From Streptomyces cavernicola (GTDB lineage Bacteria > Actinomycetota > Actinomycetes > Streptomycetales > Streptomycetaceae): 64,000 nucleotides of DNA. This document shows positions 28,524 to 36,909 of the stretch, piece by piece. The stretch covers positions 62,001-126,000 of the forward strand of contig NZ_JASCIQ010000001.1 in NCBI RefSeq assembly GCF_029968035.1, in the 5' to 3' direction. The notes beneath the pieces are model-generated. The model did no database searches. It was not told the DNA's origin and saw only the letters and a program-made list of their open reading frames with translations. The first letter of the stretch is position 1. Each line of letters opens with the position of its first letter. Made by a program: the position numbers and the translations under genes.

Positions 28524-29348
28524 GTGCCCGAACAGCCCACCCCCGACACGACTCCGGAAGACCTGCGCGCCCGGATCAACACCTCCCAGCCGCACACGGC
28601 GCGGATCTGGAACTACTGGCTCGGCGGCAAGGACAACTACGAGGTGGACCGCGCCGCCGGCGACCAGATCCGCCAACTGCACCCGGGCATCGGGGAGTAC
28701 GCGCGAGCCGACCGCCGCTTCCTCGGCGAGGCGGTGCGGCACCTGGTGGACAAGGTCGGCATCCGCCAGTTCCTGGACGTCGGCACGGGGCTGCCCACCG
28801 CCGACAACACCCACGAGGTCGCCCAGTCCCTGGCGCCGGAGAGCCGGGTCGTGTACGTCGACAACGACCCGCTGGTCCTCGCGCACGCGCGTGCGCTGCT
28901 GACCAGCACGCCGGAGGGCAGCACCACCTACCTCGACGCCGACCTGCGCGACGTCGACACGATCCTGGAGCACGCGGCCGAGACCCTGGACCTGAGTCAG
29001 CCGGTCGCCCTCGTCCTGCTCGGGGTGGTCATCTTCATCGAGGACGAGGCGGAGGCCCGCGCGGTCGTACGGCGCATCATGGACGCCCTGCCCGCCGGCA
29101 GCCACCTGGTGCTCTCGCACACCATCACGAGCCCCTCGATGCCGGACGTGGACGCCGCCGTGGCGTTCTGGAACGAGCACGGCACTCCGAAGCTCACCCA
29201 GCGCACACCGGCCCAAGTGGCGGGATTCTTCGACGACTTGGAGCTCATCGGTCCCGGGGTCGTGTCCTGCAACCGCTGGCGCCCCGACATTGCCGACGAG
29301 ACGCCGGACGAGGTTGCCATGTTCGGCGGAGTGGCCGTGAAGCGCTGA
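28524..29348 (+). CDS. DUF574 / actinobacterial SAM-dependent methyltransferase
   Basis: 274 aa from GTG (AGGAGGAG 3-9 nt upstream). The N-terminal signature INTSQPHTARIWNYWLGGKDNYEVDR identifies the large Streptomyces DUF574 family (quoted in part: TARIWNYWLGGKDNY). QFLDVGTGLPTADNTHEVAQ is the SAM-binding loop and RVVYVDNDPLVL motif II. The family is multi-copy in the genus and its substrates are mostly unknown. It diverges from clpP3 and is followed by a strong hairpin. Confidence 0.9.
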   Translation: MPEQPTPDTTPEDLRARINTSQPHTARIWNYWLGGKDNYEVDRAAGDQIRQLHPGIGEYARADRRFLGEAVRHLVDKVGIRQFLDVGTGLPTADNTHEVAQSLAPESRVVYVDNDPLVLAHARALLTSTPEGSTTYLDADLRDVDTILEHAAETLDLSQPVALVLLGVVIFIEDEAEARAVVRRIMDALPAGSHLVLSHTITSPSMPDVDAAVAFWNEHGTPKLTQRTPAQVAGFFDDLELIGPGVVSCNRWRPDIADETPDEVAMFGGVAVKR

Positions 29349-29409
29349 CCCCTGCGTGCGCGCCCGCCGCGGCGCCCGGCCAGAACGCCGAGGCACCCGG
29401 CCACAACGG

Positions 29410-29441
29410 CGGTGGGCACGGCCGAAAGGCCGTGCCCACCG
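29410..29441 (+). terminator. Strong hairpin with GAAA tetraloop
   Basis: A perfect 14-bp stem (arms 29410-29423 and 29428-29441, CGGTGGGCACGGCC and its complement) closed by GAAA. It lies 61 bp after the methyltransferase stop and before the msrB stop on the other strand, so it can serve both converging transcripts. Direct repeats of CCGATCAGGCAA follow (about 29488-29511). Confidence 0.8.
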
Positions 29442-29539
29442 TGGTCCCACCGGACTGACCAGGCAATCGATCAGACAGCTGACCAAGGCCGATCAGGCAA
29501 CCGATCAGGCAACCAAGTCGCCCCTACTCGCCTACCTGC

Positions 29540-29947
29540 CTACTCGCCCGCAGCCTCAAGCCGCAGCGAAACCGAGTTGATGCAGTACCGCTGATCGGTG
29601 GGCGTCGGATAGCCCTCGCCCTCGAAGACATGGCCCAGGTGGGAGCCGCAGCGGGAGCAGCGGACCTCGGTGCGGACCATGCCGTGGGAGCGGTCCTCGA
29701 TCAGCTCGACGGCCGCCGACTCCTTCGGGTCGTAGAAGGACGGCCAGCCGCAGTGCGACTCGAACTTGGTCTCGGAGGTGAACAGCTCCGCACCGCAGGC
29801 ACGGCAGGAGTAGACGCCCTTGGTCTTGGTGTCGGTGTACTCACCGGTGAACGCGGGCTCGGTGCCGGCCTGCCGCAGCACCGCGTACTCCGCGGGGCTC
29901 AGCTCCGCGCGCCACTGCTCGTCCGGCTTCTCGACGTCGTACGACAT
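29540..29947 (-). CDS. msrB: Peptide-methionine (R)-S-oxide reductase
   Basis: 135 aa, full length. Two CxxC zinc pairs (CRACG and CSRCGSHLGHVF) and the resolving active-site segment RYCINSVSLRL with the catalytic Cys near residue 123. It reduces methionine-R-sulfoxide in proteins using thioredoxin. It follows murC by 18 bp on the same strand, an arrangement I remember from other Streptomyces chromosomes, and so is probably co-transcribed with it. Confidence 0.96.
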   Translation of the reverse strand: MSYDVEKPDEQWRAELSPAEYAVLRQAGTEPAFTGEYTDTKTKGVYSCRACGAELFTSETKFESHCGWPSFYDPKESAAVELIEDRSHGMVRTEVRCSRCGSHLGHVFEGEGYPTPTDQRYCINSVSLRLEAAGE

Positions 29948-29965
29948 GATGCGCGTCCCCTCAGT

Positions 29966-31405
29966 TCAGTTCGACTTGCTCGACACGTCCGCCTCGCCCG
30001 ACACGGCCGACGCGTCGGACAGGCGGTCCAGGATCTTCGGGCCGAGGTCCGTGACGTCGCCCGCGCCCATCGTGAGAACGAGATCGCCGGGGCGGGCCAT
30101 TCCCGCGATCACGTCCGGGACAGCGTCCTTGGCGTGCTCGGGGGTGACGTCGGCGCCGGCCGTGCGGGCCGCGTCGATGATGAGCGCGCTGGTGATGCCG
30201 GGGATCGGGTCCTCACGGGCCGGGTAGATGTCGAGGACCACGGACGCGTCGGCGAGCGCGAGCGCCTGGCCCATCTCGACGCCCAGCTCCTGGGTGCGGG
30301 AGAACAGGTGCGGCTGGAAGACGACGAGGATCCGGGAGTCCCCGACCGCGCCCCTGATGGCCTCCAGGTCGGCGTTCATCTCGGTGGGGTGGTGCGCGTA
30401 CGAGTCGATGACCTGGACGCCGGCGGCCTCGCCCTTGAGCTGGAGGCGGCGCTTGACGCCGGTGTACTTGCCGAGGGCCGAGGCGAGGTTGTGCGCCGGG
30501 ATGCCGAGGGCGACACCGGCGGCGAGAGCGGCGACGGCGTTGTGCGCGTAGTGCCGGCCGGGCACCGAGACGGTGAAGGTGAGCAGCTTGCCGCCGAGCA
30601 GGACGGTGACCTCGCTGGTCAGCCCGCGCGGGGTGATCTTCTGGATGCGGACGTCGGCGGACTCGGACTCGCCGTACGTGACGATCTTGACGTCGGAGCG
30701 CTCGCGGACGCGGCGGGTGAGCTCGGCGGCGCCGGACTGGTCGGCGGCGACGACGAGGGTGCCGCCGGGGACGATCTTGTCGGCGAAGGTCTCGAAGGAC
30801 TCGTAGATCTCGTCCATCGACGCGTAGTTGGCGTGGTGGTCGAGCTCGACGTTGAGGACGATGGCGACCTCGGGCGCGTACTTGTGGAAGCTGCGGTCCG
30901 ATTCGTCGGCCTCGGCGACGAAGATCTCGCCCTCGCCGTGGTCGGCGTTGGAGCCGGGCGCGTCCAGGTCGCCGCCGATGGCGTACGAGGGGTCGAGGCC
31001 CAGGGCGGAGAGCGAGACCGCGAGCATCGACGTCGTGGTGGTCTTGCCGTGCGTGCCCGCGACCGCGATGGCGCGCAGGCCGGTCATCAGGGAGGCGAGC
31101 GCGTCCGAGCGGTGCACCACCGGGATTCCGCGCTCGCCCGCCGCCACCAGCTCCGGGTTGTCCTCGCGGATCGCGGAGGAGACGACGACGGCGGAGGCGT
31201 CCGCGGCGAGGTGGGCGGCGTCATGGCCGATGTGCACGGTCGCGCCGCGCTCGCGGAGCGCCTCGGCGGTGGCCGACTCGCGTGCGTCGCTGCCCGCGAC
31301 GTGCGCGCCGCGCTGCGCGAGGATCTTCGCGATCCCCGACATTCCGGCGCCGCCGATGCCGATGAAGTGCGGTCGGTCCATGGCGGGGGGCAGGCCGGGG
31401 GTCAT
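29966..31405 (-). CDS. murC: UDP-N-acetylmuramate--L-alanine ligase
   Basis: 479 aa. N-terminal Rossmann FIGIGGAGMSGIAKILAQRG (residues about 14-33), ATP loop VAGTHGKTTTTSM (about 117-129), EADESDRSF and NVELDHHANY metal/substrate motifs, and the C-terminal domain with DSYAHHPTE. It adds L-Ala to UDP-MurNAc, committing it to peptidoglycan. It lies outside the dcw cluster, as is usual in streptomycetes. GGAGA is about 8 nt before the ATG. A tandem repeat array lies upstream. Confidence 0.97.
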   Translation of the reverse strand: MTPGLPPAMDRPHFIGIGGAGMSGIAKILAQRGAHVAGSDARESATAEALRERGATVHIGHDAAHLAADASAVVVSSAIREDNPELVAAGERGIPVVHRSDALASLMTGLRAIAVAGTHGKTTTTSMLAVSLSALGLDPSYAIGGDLDAPGSNADHGEGEIFVAEADESDRSFHKYAPEVAIVLNVELDHHANYASMDEIYESFETFADKIVPGGTLVVAADQSGAAELTRRVRERSDVKIVTYGESESADVRIQKITPRGLTSEVTVLLGGKLLTFTVSVPGRHYAHNAVAALAAGVALGIPAHNLASALGKYTGVKRRLQLKGEAAGVQVIDSYAHHPTEMNADLEAIRGAVGDSRILVVFQPHLFSRTQELGVEMGQALALADASVVLDIYPAREDPIPGITSALIIDAARTAGADVTPEHAKDAVPDVIAGMARPGDLVLTMGAGDVTDLGPKILDRLSDASAVSGEADVSSKSN

Positions 31406-31516
31406 GTACGTCTCCTGGGCGAGCTGGCTGTCCGGGGTCGGCCGCCGGTCTCCCGGGGCCGCGCCCCCGCGCCGGGTCGGGGGCAGGCCCAGCGTAGTCG
31501 GGCCGCACGCGACCGC

Positions 31517-31618
31517 GTACGCAGCACCGCCCGCGGTACGCGGAGAACCCGAGCCCCACCCGCGTACGCGGAGAACCCGAGCCCCGCCCCACGTACGCGG
31601 AGCACCCGAGCCCCGAGC
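31517..31618. repeat. 28-29 bp tandem repeat upstream of murC
   Basis: Units beginning GTACGCGGAG(A/C)ACCCGAGCCCC start at 31536, 31564 and 31593, with a partial copy at 31517 (GTACGCAGCACCGCCC). Copies are near-identical and separated by GC-rich filler. The array occupies the murC 5' region on the minus strand (about 130-240 bp before its start). Repeat number may vary between strains. Confidence 0.8.
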
Positions 31619-31646
31619 CCCGCCCCCGGCGCGTAACGCCGAAGCC

Positions 31647-32117
31647 CTACTCGCTGTGCGCGTACAGCTTGAGGACCGGGACGCCGACCTTGTGGCGGGC
31701 GCGGGAGGCCCAGTCGCGGTGAAAGAACTCCTCGACGTAGTGCGGCGCGGTCAGCACGATCACCTCGTCGGCACGGGTCTCCGCGGCGACGCTCTTCAGG
31801 ACGTCCATCGGGTGGTCCTCGACGAGCTGGCCGATGGCCTCGCCGCCCGCGTCGCGCAGGGATTTCAGGGAGTGTTCGAGGGCGAGGCGGGCGGGCTCGG
31901 TGGCCTCCCCGCCCTCGGGTTCGTCGCCCTCGTGAACGGCCTCCTCCAGCTCGCCGAGCGCGACGTCGTCGAGGGCGCGCAGCAGGCGGTCCTGGTCGCC
32001 GCGCGGCTGCATGAGGACGACGAAGGAGACCTTCTCGTCGCCGTGCAACGTGGTGACGAACTCCACGTCGACGGGCGACAGGGGCTTCTCGATCATCAAA
32101 ACGCTCGTGAACGACAC
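31647..32117 (-). CDS. Conserved actinobacterial protein, function unknown
   Basis: 156 aa from the GTG at 32117. TSVLMIEKPLSPVDVEFV opens it, DDVALGELEEAVHEGDEPEGGEA is an acidic middle, and TRADEVIVLTAPHYVEEFF followed by VGVPVLKLYAHSE ends it; the last part resembles the nucleotide-binding strand of universal-stress-type folds. I recall some databases labelling such proteins indole-3-glycerol phosphate synthase, but no TrpC barrel motif is visible and it is far too short, so that label should not be trusted. Confidence 0.7.
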   Translation of the reverse strand: MSFTSVLMIEKPLSPVDVEFVTTLHGDEKVSFVVLMQPRGDQDRLLRALDDVALGELEEAVHEGDEPEGGEATEPARLALEHSLKSLRDAGGEAIGQLVEDHPMDVLKSVAAETRADEVIVLTAPHYVEEFFHRDWASRARHKVGVPVLKLYAHSE

Positions 32118-32269
32118 GGCGGGCGCCCTTCTCCATACGGGGGCTCGTGGCCCCTGCGGAATCCATCCTGACCGAGCGCCCGCGGGGAGTGCGTTCCCCG
32201 CGGGCACGACGTCTGCATGTCCCAGTGTGCCCAGCGGAGGCGAAACGGAACGACTAATTCCACCGAATG

Positions 32270-33082
32270 TCAGGGGCGTCGATAACGGGTGAACAAGAAC
32301 CCGTCCTCTTCCAGCACCGAGGCGAGCGCGAACCGTTCAGGCAAGGTCATCCGCGGTCCCCCGGCGATCCGCCGGGCATCGCCCGCAGCGAGCATCGGCG
32401 ACACGGTCAGGCAGAGCTCGTCGAGGACGTCGGCGGCCACGAACTGGCCGAGCAGCGTCGGACCGCCCTCGGTGAGCAGCCGCGTGAGGCCCTGCTCGGC
32501 CAGCGCGCCGACCACTCGCTCGGGCTCCACGCCCCGGCCCTCGCCGGCGATGAGGACGTGCGTGCCCGCCTTCTCCGCGGCCGCGCGCCGCTCCGCGGAG
32601 GCCGCCGCTCCGGTCAGTACGAGGGTCGGCACGAGGGGCTCGGTGAAGAGCGGAAGCGAGAAGTCCAGGTCGAGGCTCGCGCTGATCACCGCGATGGCCG
32701 GGGCGGCCCCCTGCCCGGCGGCCGCACGCCGCTCGGTGAAGGCGTCCCGCGCGCGGGCCGGCCGGTACCCCTCCTGGCGTACCGTCTCCGCGCCCACGAC
32801 CACCGCGTCCGCGAGGCCCCGGAGGATGCCGAAGATCCGCATGTCGGCGGGGCAGGAGATGGGCTGCGAGCGGCCGTCGTGCATGGCGGCGCCGTCGAGC
32901 GTGGAGACCATGTTGGCCCGCAGTACGGGACGGTCCGTCTCGGGATAGGCGTACCAGTCGGCCAGCTCGTCGAGGCTCCACTCGCGGTCGACGCCAGGAG
33001 GAGCAGGCGCACGGTCGGTGCCGGGGACGGCCTCGGGGCCCCCGGCCGGTGTCTGGTCGGTCACAGGGAACAGGCTGCGCAT
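32270..33082 (-). CDS. RibD-C / dihydrofolate-reductase-fold pyrimidine reductase
   Basis: 270 aa. RANMVSTLDGAAMHDGRSQPIS (about residues 54-75, in part) and ADAVVVGAETVRQEGYRPAR (about 90-109) are the riboflavin-specific reductase signatures; LLTEGGPTLLGQFVAADVLDELCLTVSP is the C-terminal one. No deaminase domain or rib genes are attached, so it may act on a riboflavin-like or deazaflavin-type pyrimidine or be an unrelated NADPH reductase. Only 37 bp separate its ATG from the zapE start on the other strand. Confidence 0.85.
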   Translation of the reverse strand: MRSLFPVTDQTPAGGPEAVPGTDRAPAPPGVDREWSLDELADWYAYPETDRPVLRANMVSTLDGAAMHDGRSQPISCPADMRIFGILRGLADAVVVGAETVRQEGYRPARARDAFTERRAAAGQGAAPAIAVISASLDLDFSLPLFTEPLVPTLVLTGAAASAERRAAAEKAGTHVLIAGEGRGVEPERVVGALAEQGLTRLLTEGGPTLLGQFVAADVLDELCLTVSPMLAAGDARRIAGGPRMTLPERFALASVLEEDGFLFTRYRRP

Positions 33083-33106
33083 GTCCCGCAGTCTCGCACG
33101 GCCTTT

Positions 33107-33122
33107 AGAGTTAAGAGCTGTG
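33107..33122 (+). promoter_or_regulatory. Leaderless -10 element of zapE within a 37-bp divergent spacer
   Basis: TAGAGT (33107-33112) is 7 nt before the GTG at 33120. Transcription would start at or next to the start codon. The divergent reductase must also be promoted from this spacer or from inside zapE. Confidence 0.45.
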
Positions 33123-34235
33123 TCGTCCTCCCCTGCTTCCTCCGCCTCCCCCGCCGGTACGAGCCCGATAGCGGACCCGTCCCCGCTGTCCCTCTGCGCC
33201 CGCGAGCCGCACGTACCCGCCGACCGTCTGGTCGCCGAGATGGTGCCGCCGCCGCGCTTCCAGTCGGCCCGCTTCGAGACGTACGTCCCGGATCCCGGAC
33301 AGCCGAGCCAGGCCGAGGCCGTCGACGTGCTCAGCGGCTTCGCGGGAACGCTCGGCGGGGCGCACGCCACCGGCTCGGGCAAGCGCCGCTGGTTCTCCCG
33401 CAGGGCCGAGGCCAAGCCGGCCGGGCCGCGCGGCGTCTACCTCGACGGCGGGTACGGCGTCGGCAAGACCCACCTGCTCGCCTCGCTCTGGCACGCCACC
33501 CCGGCCGAGCCCGCGCTCAAGGCGTTCGGCACGTTCGTGGAGCTCACCAACCTGGTCGGCGCCCTCGGCTTCCAGCAGACCGTGCAGACCCTCTCCGGGC
33601 ACCGGCTGCTCTGCATCGACGAGTTCGAGCTGGACGACCCGGGCGACACGGTGCTCGTCTCCACCCTGCTCGGCAAGCTGGTCGACGCGGGCGTGGCCCT
33701 GGCCGCCACCTCCAACACGCTGCCCGGCAAGCTCGGCGAGGGCCGGTTCGCCGCGGCCGACTTCCTGCGCGAGATCCAGGGCCTGTCCGCGCACTTCCGC
33801 GCGCTGCGCATCGACGGCGAGGACTACCGCCACCGCGGCCTGCCCGAGGCCCCGCCGCCGTACTCCGACGAGCAGGTCACGAAGGTCGCGTACGCCACCG
33901 AGGGGGCCTCGCTCGACGACTTCCCGCACCTGCTCGAACACCTCGCGAAGGTGCACCCGAGCCGGTACGGGGCGCTGACCGACGGCATCCAGGCGGTCTG
34001 CCTCACCGGGGTCACGCCGGTGCCCGACCAGTCGACGGCGCTGCGGCTCGTGGTCCTCGCGGACCGGCTCTACGACCGCGAGGTCCCGGTGCTCGCCTCG
34101 GGGCTGCCCTTCGACCGGCTGTTCAGCGAGGAGATGCTGAAGGGCGGGTACCGGAAGAAATACTTCCGCGCGATCTCCCGCCTCACGGCCCTGGCCCGCG
34201 ACTCCCGCAAGATCCCGGGCGCGCAGGAGGGCTGA
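33120..34235 (+). CDS. zapE: Cell division protein ZapE (AFG1-like ATPase)
   Basis: 371 aa AAA-type P-loop protein. Walker A GVYLDGGYGVGKTHLLASLW (about residues 105-124), Walker B HRLLCIDEFELDDPGDT and the sensor ATSNTLPGKLGEGRF identify ZapE/AFG1. In E. coli ZapE acts at the constriction ring; the actinobacterial role is less defined. The first 45 residues are Ser/Pro-rich and probably disordered. GTG start with no Shine-Dalgarno, matching the leaderless promoter. Confidence 0.93.
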   Translation: MSSSPASSASPAGTSPIADPSPLSLCAREPHVPADRLVAEMVPPPRFQSARFETYVPDPGQPSQAEAVDVLSGFAGTLGGAHATGSGKRRWFSRRAEAKPAGPRGVYLDGGYGVGKTHLLASLWHATPAEPALKAFGTFVELTNLVGALGFQQTVQTLSGHRLLCIDEFELDDPGDTVLVSTLLGKLVDAGVALAATSNTLPGKLGEGRFAAADFLREIQGLSAHFRALRIDGEDYRHRGLPEAPPPYSDEQVTKVAYATEGASLDDFPHLLEHLAKVHPSRYGALTDGIQAVCLTGVTPVPDQSTALRLVVLADRLYDREVPVLASGLPFDRLFSEEMLKGGYRKKYFRAISRLTALARDSRKIPGAQEG

Positions 34236-34276
34236 GGCCGCTCCCCCGGCGCCGAGCCGGGCGCGGGCCCGGAGCC

Positions 34277-34386
34277 GAAACCGGGCGCGGCCCCGGGTCG
34301 AAACGGGGCGCGGCCCCAGGCCGAAACGAGGCGCGGCCCCAGGCCGAAACGGGGCTCGGGCCCGGGGGCGAAACCGGGCTCCGGGA
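34277..34386. repeat. 23-bp tandem repeat of potential hairpins after zapE
   Basis: Units opening with GAAAC start at 34277, 34300, 34323, 34346 and 34370 (periods 23, 23, 23, 24). The core GGGGCGCGGCCCC is an inverted repeat, so most units can fold into a 5-bp stem with a GCG loop. The array sits in the 267 bp between zapE and the DUF839 gene and is unrelated to either coding sequence. Confidence 0.85.
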
Positions 34387-34502
34387 GCCGTGCGCGCGAG
34401 AAGGACACGTGAAACGCCTTCTACGCGCGTGGTTCCCGGAGCGTCAGCTGCGTGATACACACAGCGGGTCGTATTCCTGTCCGCCAGCAGGGAGTTGCCC
34501 GT

Positions 34503-35891
34503 ATGTCCGAAACACGACAGACCGCACGACCCGCCGCGACGAGACGCCAAGTCCTGGCCGGCACCGGCGCGTTGGGCGTCGGCATCGCTTTCACCGGCGC
34601 CTTCTCCGAGCTCTTCGCCGGCTCGGCGGCCGCCCGCGGCAGGGCCGGCTACGGGCCGCTCGTGCCCGACCCCGACGGCCTGCTCGACCTGCCGGCGGGC
34701 TTCCGCTACAAGGTCCTGTCCCGCGAGGGCGGCCAACTGCCCTCCGGCGAGGGCAAGGTGCCCAGCAACCACGACGGCATGGCCGCCTTCCGGGCCCGGG
34801 GCGGCGGCGTCCACCTGGTCCGCAACCACGAGAACCGGGTCACCGCGAAGATCCCCGTGCCGACGGTCGAGGGCCTGACGTACGACCCGATGGGCAAGGG
34901 CGGCTGCACGGCGCTCACGCTCGACAGCCGCAACAACGTCCTGGACGAGCGCGTGGCCATCGCCGGCACCGCGGTCAACTGCGCGGGCGGGCCCACCCCT
35001 TGGCAGACCTGGCTGACCTGCGAGGAGACCGAGGACAAGGCCGGCACCAACGGCTACACCAAGGACCACGGCTTCATCTTCGAGGTGTACGGCGCCGACC
35101 CGCGCAGGACCGGCGCGGTGCCGCTGGAGGCGATGGGCCGCTTCCAGCACGAGGCGATCGCGATCGACCCGCGCAGCGGCGTCGTCTACGAGACCGAGGA
35201 CGCCTTCGAGAAGCCCTTCGGCCTCTTCTACCGCTTCCGGCCGAACAAGCCGCTCGGCGGCATCGGCTCCCTGCAGGCGGGCGGCACACTGCAGGCCATG
35301 CGGGTGCCGGGCGTGAAGGACCTGTCCGCGGTGCGCGAGACGGGCACGAGCTTCAAGGGCATCACCTGGGTCGACGTACCGGACCCGCTGGCCAAGGAGA
35401 CGCCCATCCGCTTCCAGGACTTCGGCGCGGGCGGCATCACGCACGCGCAGAAGCTGGAGGGCTGCTACTGGGGCGGCTCCAGCGTCTACTTCGTCTCCTC
35501 CTACGCCAAGAGCGCGGAGGGCTCCGCCGCCGACCACTACGGCCAGATCTGGCGGTACGACCCGGACCGGAACGTCCTCACGCTCGTGATCGTCTTCGGC
35601 CCGGACACCGACCTCCAACTCCCCGGCGAGGAACCGGACAACATCTGCCTCGCGCCCAGCGGCGGCCTGATGGTCTGCGAGGACGGCGAGGGCGCGCAGC
35701 ACGTGTTCGGCCTGACGCGGCGCGGCGAGGTGTACGCGATGGCCCGCGGCCGACAGAACATCGGCACGCCCGAGGAGCCCGAGTGGGGCGAGTTCGCGGG
35801 CGTCACGTTCTCCCCGGACGACGACACGATGTACGTGAACTGCTACACGCCGGGCACGACGTTCGCCGTGACAGGGCCCTGGAACGGCTAG
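34503..35891 (+). CDS. Tat-exported DUF839 / PhoX-like protein
   Basis: 462 aa. The N-terminus ATRRQVLAGTGALGVGIAFTGAF (in part) is a twin-arginine signal followed by an A/G-rich cleavage region, so it is exported folded. The mature part is a beta-propeller DUF839 domain: LVRNHENR, TWLTCEETEDKAG, HEAIAIDPRSGVVYETED, GEEPDNICLAPSGGLMVCEDG. PhoX-type members are Ca/Fe alkaline phosphatases; the acidic and His clusters here fit metal binding, but phosphatase activity is inferred. GGGAG is 9 nt before the ATG. Confidence 0.88.
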   Translation: MSETRQTARPAATRRQVLAGTGALGVGIAFTGAFSELFAGSAAARGRAGYGPLVPDPDGLLDLPAGFRYKVLSREGGQLPSGEGKVPSNHDGMAAFRARGGGVHLVRNHENRVTAKIPVPTVEGLTYDPMGKGGCTALTLDSRNNVLDERVAIAGTAVNCAGGPTPWQTWLTCEETEDKAGTNGYTKDHGFIFEVYGADPRRTGAVPLEAMGRFQHEAIAIDPRSGVVYETEDAFEKPFGLFYRFRPNKPLGGIGSLQAGGTLQAMRVPGVKDLSAVRETGTSFKGITWVDVPDPLAKETPIRFQDFGAGGITHAQKLEGCYWGGSSVYFVSSYAKSAEGSAADHYGQIWRYDPDRNVLTLVIVFGPDTDLQLPGEEPDNICLAPSGGLMVCEDGEGAQHVFGLTRRGEVYAMARGRQNIGTPEEPEWGEFAGVTFSPDDDTMYVNCYTPGTTFAVTGPWNG

Positions 35892-35917
35892 CCCCCGTAC
35901 GGCCCCTCAGGCCCCTG

Positions 35918-35959
35918 CGGCCCCGCACTCGCTCCCCCTCGGGGCCGGGTGCGGGGCCG
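35918..35959 (+). terminator. GC-rich hairpin after the DUF839 gene
   Basis: 11-bp arms CGGCCCCGCAC (35918-35928) and its complement (35949-35959) enclose a 20-nt loop that can itself pair CCCC with GGGG. It lies 27 bp after the stop codon and before ppk2, a likely intrinsic-type terminator without a T-run. Confidence 0.65.
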
Positions 35960-36024
35960 TTCGCGGTCGCGGCCCCCGCCCGCCCGGCGCAGGATCGTGG
36001 GAGGACGGGCGGAAGGGGCGCACG

Positions 36025-36909
36025 ATGCCGAAAGGGAAGAAGGGCAGAGCGGCGCCGCAACGGTTGAGCGAGCTGCTCCGCGTCCCCGAGGGTGAGCCGG
36101 TGGACCTGGCCGCGTTCGACCCGCGCGCCACCCCCGGCGGCCCGGACGCTCCCGGCGGCAAGAGCGCGGGCCGCGAGGCGACGGCCCGTATGGGCCCCGG
36201 CCTCGCGGACCTGCAGGAACGCCTGTACGCGGCCAGCACGGGCGGCGACCGCCGGCGGCTCCTGCTCGTCCTGCAGGGCATGGACACCAGCGGCAAGGGC
36301 GGCACGGTGAAGCACGTCATCGGCCTCTTCAACCCGTCCGGCTGCCGCATCCAGGCCTTCAAGGCGCCCACGGCCGAGGAGCGGAACCACCCCTTCCTGT
36401 GGCGGGTCAGGAAGGCGCTCCCGCACCCCGGCGAGATCGGCATCTTCGACCGCTCGCACTACGAGGACGTCCTGATCGCCCGCGTCCGCGAACTCGCCCC
36501 GCGCGACCGACTGGGCCGCCGCTACGGCCAGATCAACCGCTTCGAGCAGTCCCTCGCCGACGACGGCGTCACGCTGATCAAGTGCTTCCTGCACATCGGG
36601 TACGAGGAGCAGCGCCGCCGCCTCCTCCAGCGCCTCGACCGCCCGGACAAGCACTGGAAGTTCGACCCGTCCGACATCGACGAGCGCGCGCTCTGGCCCG
36701 CGTACCAGGAGGCGTACGAACTGGCCCTGCAGCGCTGCTCGACGGCGGCGGCGCCCTGGTACGTGATCCCGGCCGACCGCAAGTGGTACCGGAACTGGGC
36801 GATCAGCACCCTGCTGCGCGAACACCTGGAAGCCCTCGATCCGCGATACCCGGAGGCGGAGTTCGACGTGGCGGAGTGCAGGGAGCGGCTGCTCGACGAG
36901 GGGACCTAG
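36025..36909 (+). CDS. ppk2: Polyphosphate kinase 2 family protein
   Basis: 294 aa single-domain PPK2. Walker A LQGMDTSGKGGTVKHVIG (about residues 83-100), IGIFDRSHYEDVLIARV (Walker B, about 139-155), then WKFDPSDIDERALWPAYQEAY lid and YVIPADRKWYRNWA. It transfers phosphate between polyphosphate and nucleoside mono- or diphosphates. GGAAGGGG is 7 nt before the ATG. Its stop overlaps the SPFH stop in a shared CTAG. Confidence 0.93.
   Translation: MPKGKKGRAAPQRLSELLRVPEGEPVDLAAFDPRATPGGPDAPGGKSAGREATARMGPGLADLQERLYAASTGGDRRRLLLVLQGMDTSGKGGTVKHVIGLFNPSGCRIQAFKAPTAEERNHPFLWRVRKALPHPGEIGIFDRSHYEDVLIARVRELAPRDRLGRRYGQINRFEQSLADDGVTLIKCFLHIGYEEQRRRLLQRLDRPDKHWKFDPSDIDERALWPAYQEAYELALQRCSTAAAPWYVIPADRKWYRNWAISTLLREHLEALDPRYPEAEFDVAECRERLLDEGT

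Noticed and set aside
31647..32117. Indole-3-glycerol phosphate synthase label
   Set aside because: Too short for a TIM barrel, no TrpC signature and no trp genes nearby, so kept as unknown function.
34277..34386. CRISPR-like array after zapE
   Set aside because: 23-bp contiguous units without unique spacers; a simple tandem repeat.
32267..36067. Plus-strand open frame of about 1266 codons
   Set aside because: Shadow over zapE, the DUF839 gene and the reductase; Arg/Gly/Pro-rich out-of-frame translation.
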